64,000 nt of DNA from contig OW569353.1 in assembly GCA_937625935.1 (NCBI GenBank), positions 248,001 through 312,000 of the forward strand. The letters run 5' to 3'. Origin of the DNA: Tetramitus jugosus. Lineage: Eukaryota; Heterolobosea; Eutetramitea; Acrasida; Vahlkampfiidae. The translations under genes and the position numbers were made by a program. The notes beneath the pieces are model-generated. The model was not told the DNA's origin and ran no database searches. It worked only from the letters and a program-made list of their open reading frames with translations. Below, piece after piece: positions 61,601 through 64,000 of the stretch; within the stretch, counting starts at the first letter, position 1; each line of letters opens with the position of its first letter.

Positions 61601-64000
61601 GGCTTTATCATTGATATTGTTGTACAATTGAACGCACTAGAAGCCAATGCCCAAAAGAGCAAGAGCAAATTGGAAAGAAACTTTATGCAATTCACTAGTA
61701 TGATTCAGAGTGCAACTAGTGGTACGACTGGTATTAATATTGATCCGTTAGCACTTACCCTGAAGGATATTACTGTTGGTTTCAGAGCCTTAAATAAGAT
61801 GATTGTTCATCTACTGACAATGTACGAAGATATTGACGCCACTTTAGATGTATTGGATCATATGATAAGGAATAACTGGTTGGTCACAGCATTTGATTCC
61901 AACAACAGAGAAAGGGACTTTTTCATTTGTCTTTGCTACATATTGCACAATGCACTAGTACATCAAGACGAAAGAATTCGCAACAGAGGAATTGGTTGTT
62001 GGAAAATTCTAATTTCTGCTCAGAAATCAATTGCTGACAACATGCTGATATCTCTTCTAACTTATAAGAATGAGAGTAATGAATCTGTGTGCTTGATCGA
62101 TGGGTTCAATTTGCTACTTGAAAGGGATATATCCATATTTATGAATTGGCACAGCACCAATCCTGTTGTTGTACCATTTTTTGAAAGCAGAATAGGTACC
62201 GAAGCACGCACATTGATGGAGGCAGATAAGAAGTCCGTCAAAACAGCAATGGCCTCATTGTTCCAAAAAGCACGCTCACGCTCTAATAGTTCAATCACCA
62301 AGAAAGAAAAGAAGGCTCTCGAAACATACACTGTTCTTTCAAGAGAATGCAAACATGTTTTCAATACAATCAAAGAGCAGGGAGATTCAGCTGCGAAAAC
62401 AAAGGTTGAGCAGGATGTCATTCGATATAAGTTTGCATTTGACCAATGGGATGCATTCAAACGTCAACTCTACATGGAAAGAGCTGTTTGGTATGATGGA
62501 GATACAGTTAAAATGATTATCTGGGCACTTGATTCGACTGAGGGTCCACAAAGAATCCGTAAAAAGTTTGAGATGATGCAAGTAACCGGTGCGCTCGCAT
62601 GGACGAAGAAGAGTCAAAATATTGAATCAACCCCAAGCATAACGGTGGAGAAGAGTGAACAGAATCCACAGTTCTTGATTGATCAATACAAGAAGTTTGA
62701 GGAGCTTCAACTCTCACCAAAGGGTCTGCTCTCACCAATACCTCAAAAGAATTCTAGTCCTCACACTGAGACAGATAACACAATTGACAGTCATACCTCG
62801 GATCAAGATGAAAACTCAGAATCAAATGATCATTCAGACAATACCGATGCTTTGAATGAATCTCATGATCTCAATTCAGAGACCGACAATTCAGAAACCA
62901 CCTTTGAAGAAGATATGCAAGAGGATCTAGATATGCTCGATGAAGAAATGGGCGAATACTTCAAGATTCGAAGACTTCTGGAACCTGGAGAGAATATGGC
63001 CAACTCGGAGATTTATAACTCCTTAAAGGTCACAGGACTCGATGGACAGAAGGGCATCATTGTCTTATGTCAACACAATATGTACATCATTGATAATTTC
63101 ATGCTCACAAAGGATGAGAAGATCATTGAAGTCGATGGCAGTCATGTTACTTCAGCAACGTTTGACGATATCCCTCAAAGTCCATCTTCCGACACGAGTA
63201 CTAGTGGTGCACCAGTCATACCTATCAGTCATCATGTTATTAGAATCTCATACTCTGAAATCACACAAGTATTGAGGAGAAGATATCTTTTGCGTGTCAC
63301 CGCCTTAGAATTCTTTTGTGAGGATGGTAGAAACTATTTTGTTGTGTTTGAAAAGAGTGAAATGGAACCCATTCTCGACAAAGTTGTTGGACACTCTGGT
63401 GCCAAGAATATTAACAAAGGACCATCTCAAAAGCACATGACCTTATTGTGGCAAAAAGGAGAGATTAGTAACTTCGATTACTTGATGTACTTAAACACAT
63501 TGGCTGGTCGATCATACAATGATTTGACTCAATATCCAGTTTTCCCTTGGATTTTGAAAGATTATATGTCAGAAGAACTAGATTTGAATGATCCTAATGT
63601 CTTTAGAGACCTTTCCCGCCCTATGGGTGCTCAAACTGAAGAAAGAGCAAATCAGTTCAGACAGAGATTTAATGATTGGCCAGTTGAAACTGGTATCCCA
63701 AAGTTTCACTATGGCTCGCATTATTCATCCGCAGGTATCGTTCTGCACTATTTAATGAGAATTGAACCATTTACGACCCAGGCTATTGAGTTACAGGGTG
63801 GAAAATTTGATCATGCTGACAGAATGTTCCACTCGGTGCATGACACATGGCTATCTGCCTCAACAGACTACTCAATGGCAGATGTGAAGGAATTGATTCC
63901 AGAGTTCTTCTTCTTGCCCGAATTTTTAACCAACACCAATGATGTTGATTTTGGCAGACGACAAAATCACACCCGCGTGAACAATGTCGTACTACCTCCT
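55655..64000 (+). CDS. Giant BEACH-domain protein (WDFY3/LvsA-like), 3' end outside window
   Basis: Exons are 55655-56005, 56108-56187, 56295-56602, 56691-56859 and 56956-64000, the last open for 7,045 bp. Joins are in phase and give 2,651 residues so far. The N-terminus is Asn/Gly-rich. Armadillo-like helices run to about 930. A ConA-like lectin fold lies at about 940-1120 (GYSYGCWFYFD, KKWYNVVITHKKYRLQGSSMSLHVNG). Further helical repeats continue to an acidic linker at about 2240-2310. The PH-BEACH (about 2318-2455) leads into BEACH (LLWQKGEISNFDYLMYLN, FPWIL, HYGSHYSS, ELIPEFFFLPEF), which is cut off at VVLPP. WD40 repeats should follow. Relatives act in autophagy, lysosome size and contractile vacuole traffic. 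Confidence 0.93.

Noticed and set aside
57952..62738. Several minus-strand ORFs of 60-130 codons
   Set aside because: They are antisense to the long uninterrupted BEACH-protein exon and show no domains.

Overview
This is protein-coding nuclear DNA from a unicellular eukaryote, probably a free-living amoeboflagellate of the Heterolobosea (Naegleria-like). The evidence for that is indirect. Genes are dense on both strands with short gaps. Introns are few and mostly short, usually with GTAAGT or GTATGT donors. Several proteins carry Asn-, Ser- or Gln-rich low-complexity runs. The gene set mixes amoeboid functions (filamin, BEACH protein) with a cilium-associated enkurin-domain protein, which argues against non-flagellated amoebae such as Dictyostelium. 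The species is an inference; the eukaryotic nature is certain.

1-8.9 kb: a double ZZ-finger/GNAT acetyltransferase, an unknown single-span protein, a UBA-domain protein, an unknown membrane protein, a TPR-like protein, an LRR protein and the histone chaperone ASF1. 8.9-15.6 kb: a tRNA-Ser(CGA) gene, followed by an intact two-ORF LINE retrotransposon and a second, 5'-truncated and frameshifted LINE copy. A 12-bp sequence (CATGCGCTTTGC) sits at every junction, four copies in all, and one LINE end lies about 30 bp upstream of the tRNA. This serial insertion at one tRNA-linked site is the most unusual region in the window.

15.7-33.5 kb: two F-box/LRR proteins, a dihydroflavonol-reductase-like SDR, a BAR-like helical protein, a BTB/T1 protein with a split domain, a neuronal-calcium-sensor-like EF-hand protein, an Asn-rich protein, GPI mannosyltransferase I (PIG-M) and a SMARCAL1-like annealing helicase. 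33.9-46.5 kb: a CDK9/12-like kinase, a filamin with an EF-hand region between its two CH domains, a NUDT17-like Nudix hydrolase, an enkurin-domain protein, an unknown protein behind a perfect E2F palindrome, and elongation factor 2 preceded by three regularly spaced dyads. 46.6-64 kb: a DNAJB12/14-like ER J-protein, a mitochondrial class III aminotransferase, a membrane-anchored protein with four Cu/Zn-SOD domains, a putatively myristoylated DCN1-like neddylation factor, the prenyltransferase alpha subunit, and the N-terminal 2,651 residues of a giant WDFY3/LvsA-like BEACH protein that runs off the window.

No operon-like logic links the genes; most are housekeeping and independently transcribed. 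E2F-like sites recur in four promoter regions, including those of ASF1 and the unknown gene at 42.4 kb, and may mark genes expressed at S phase. All exon structures were inferred by joining reading frames at GT/AG sites and checking phase and family alignment. No search or transcript evidence was available.
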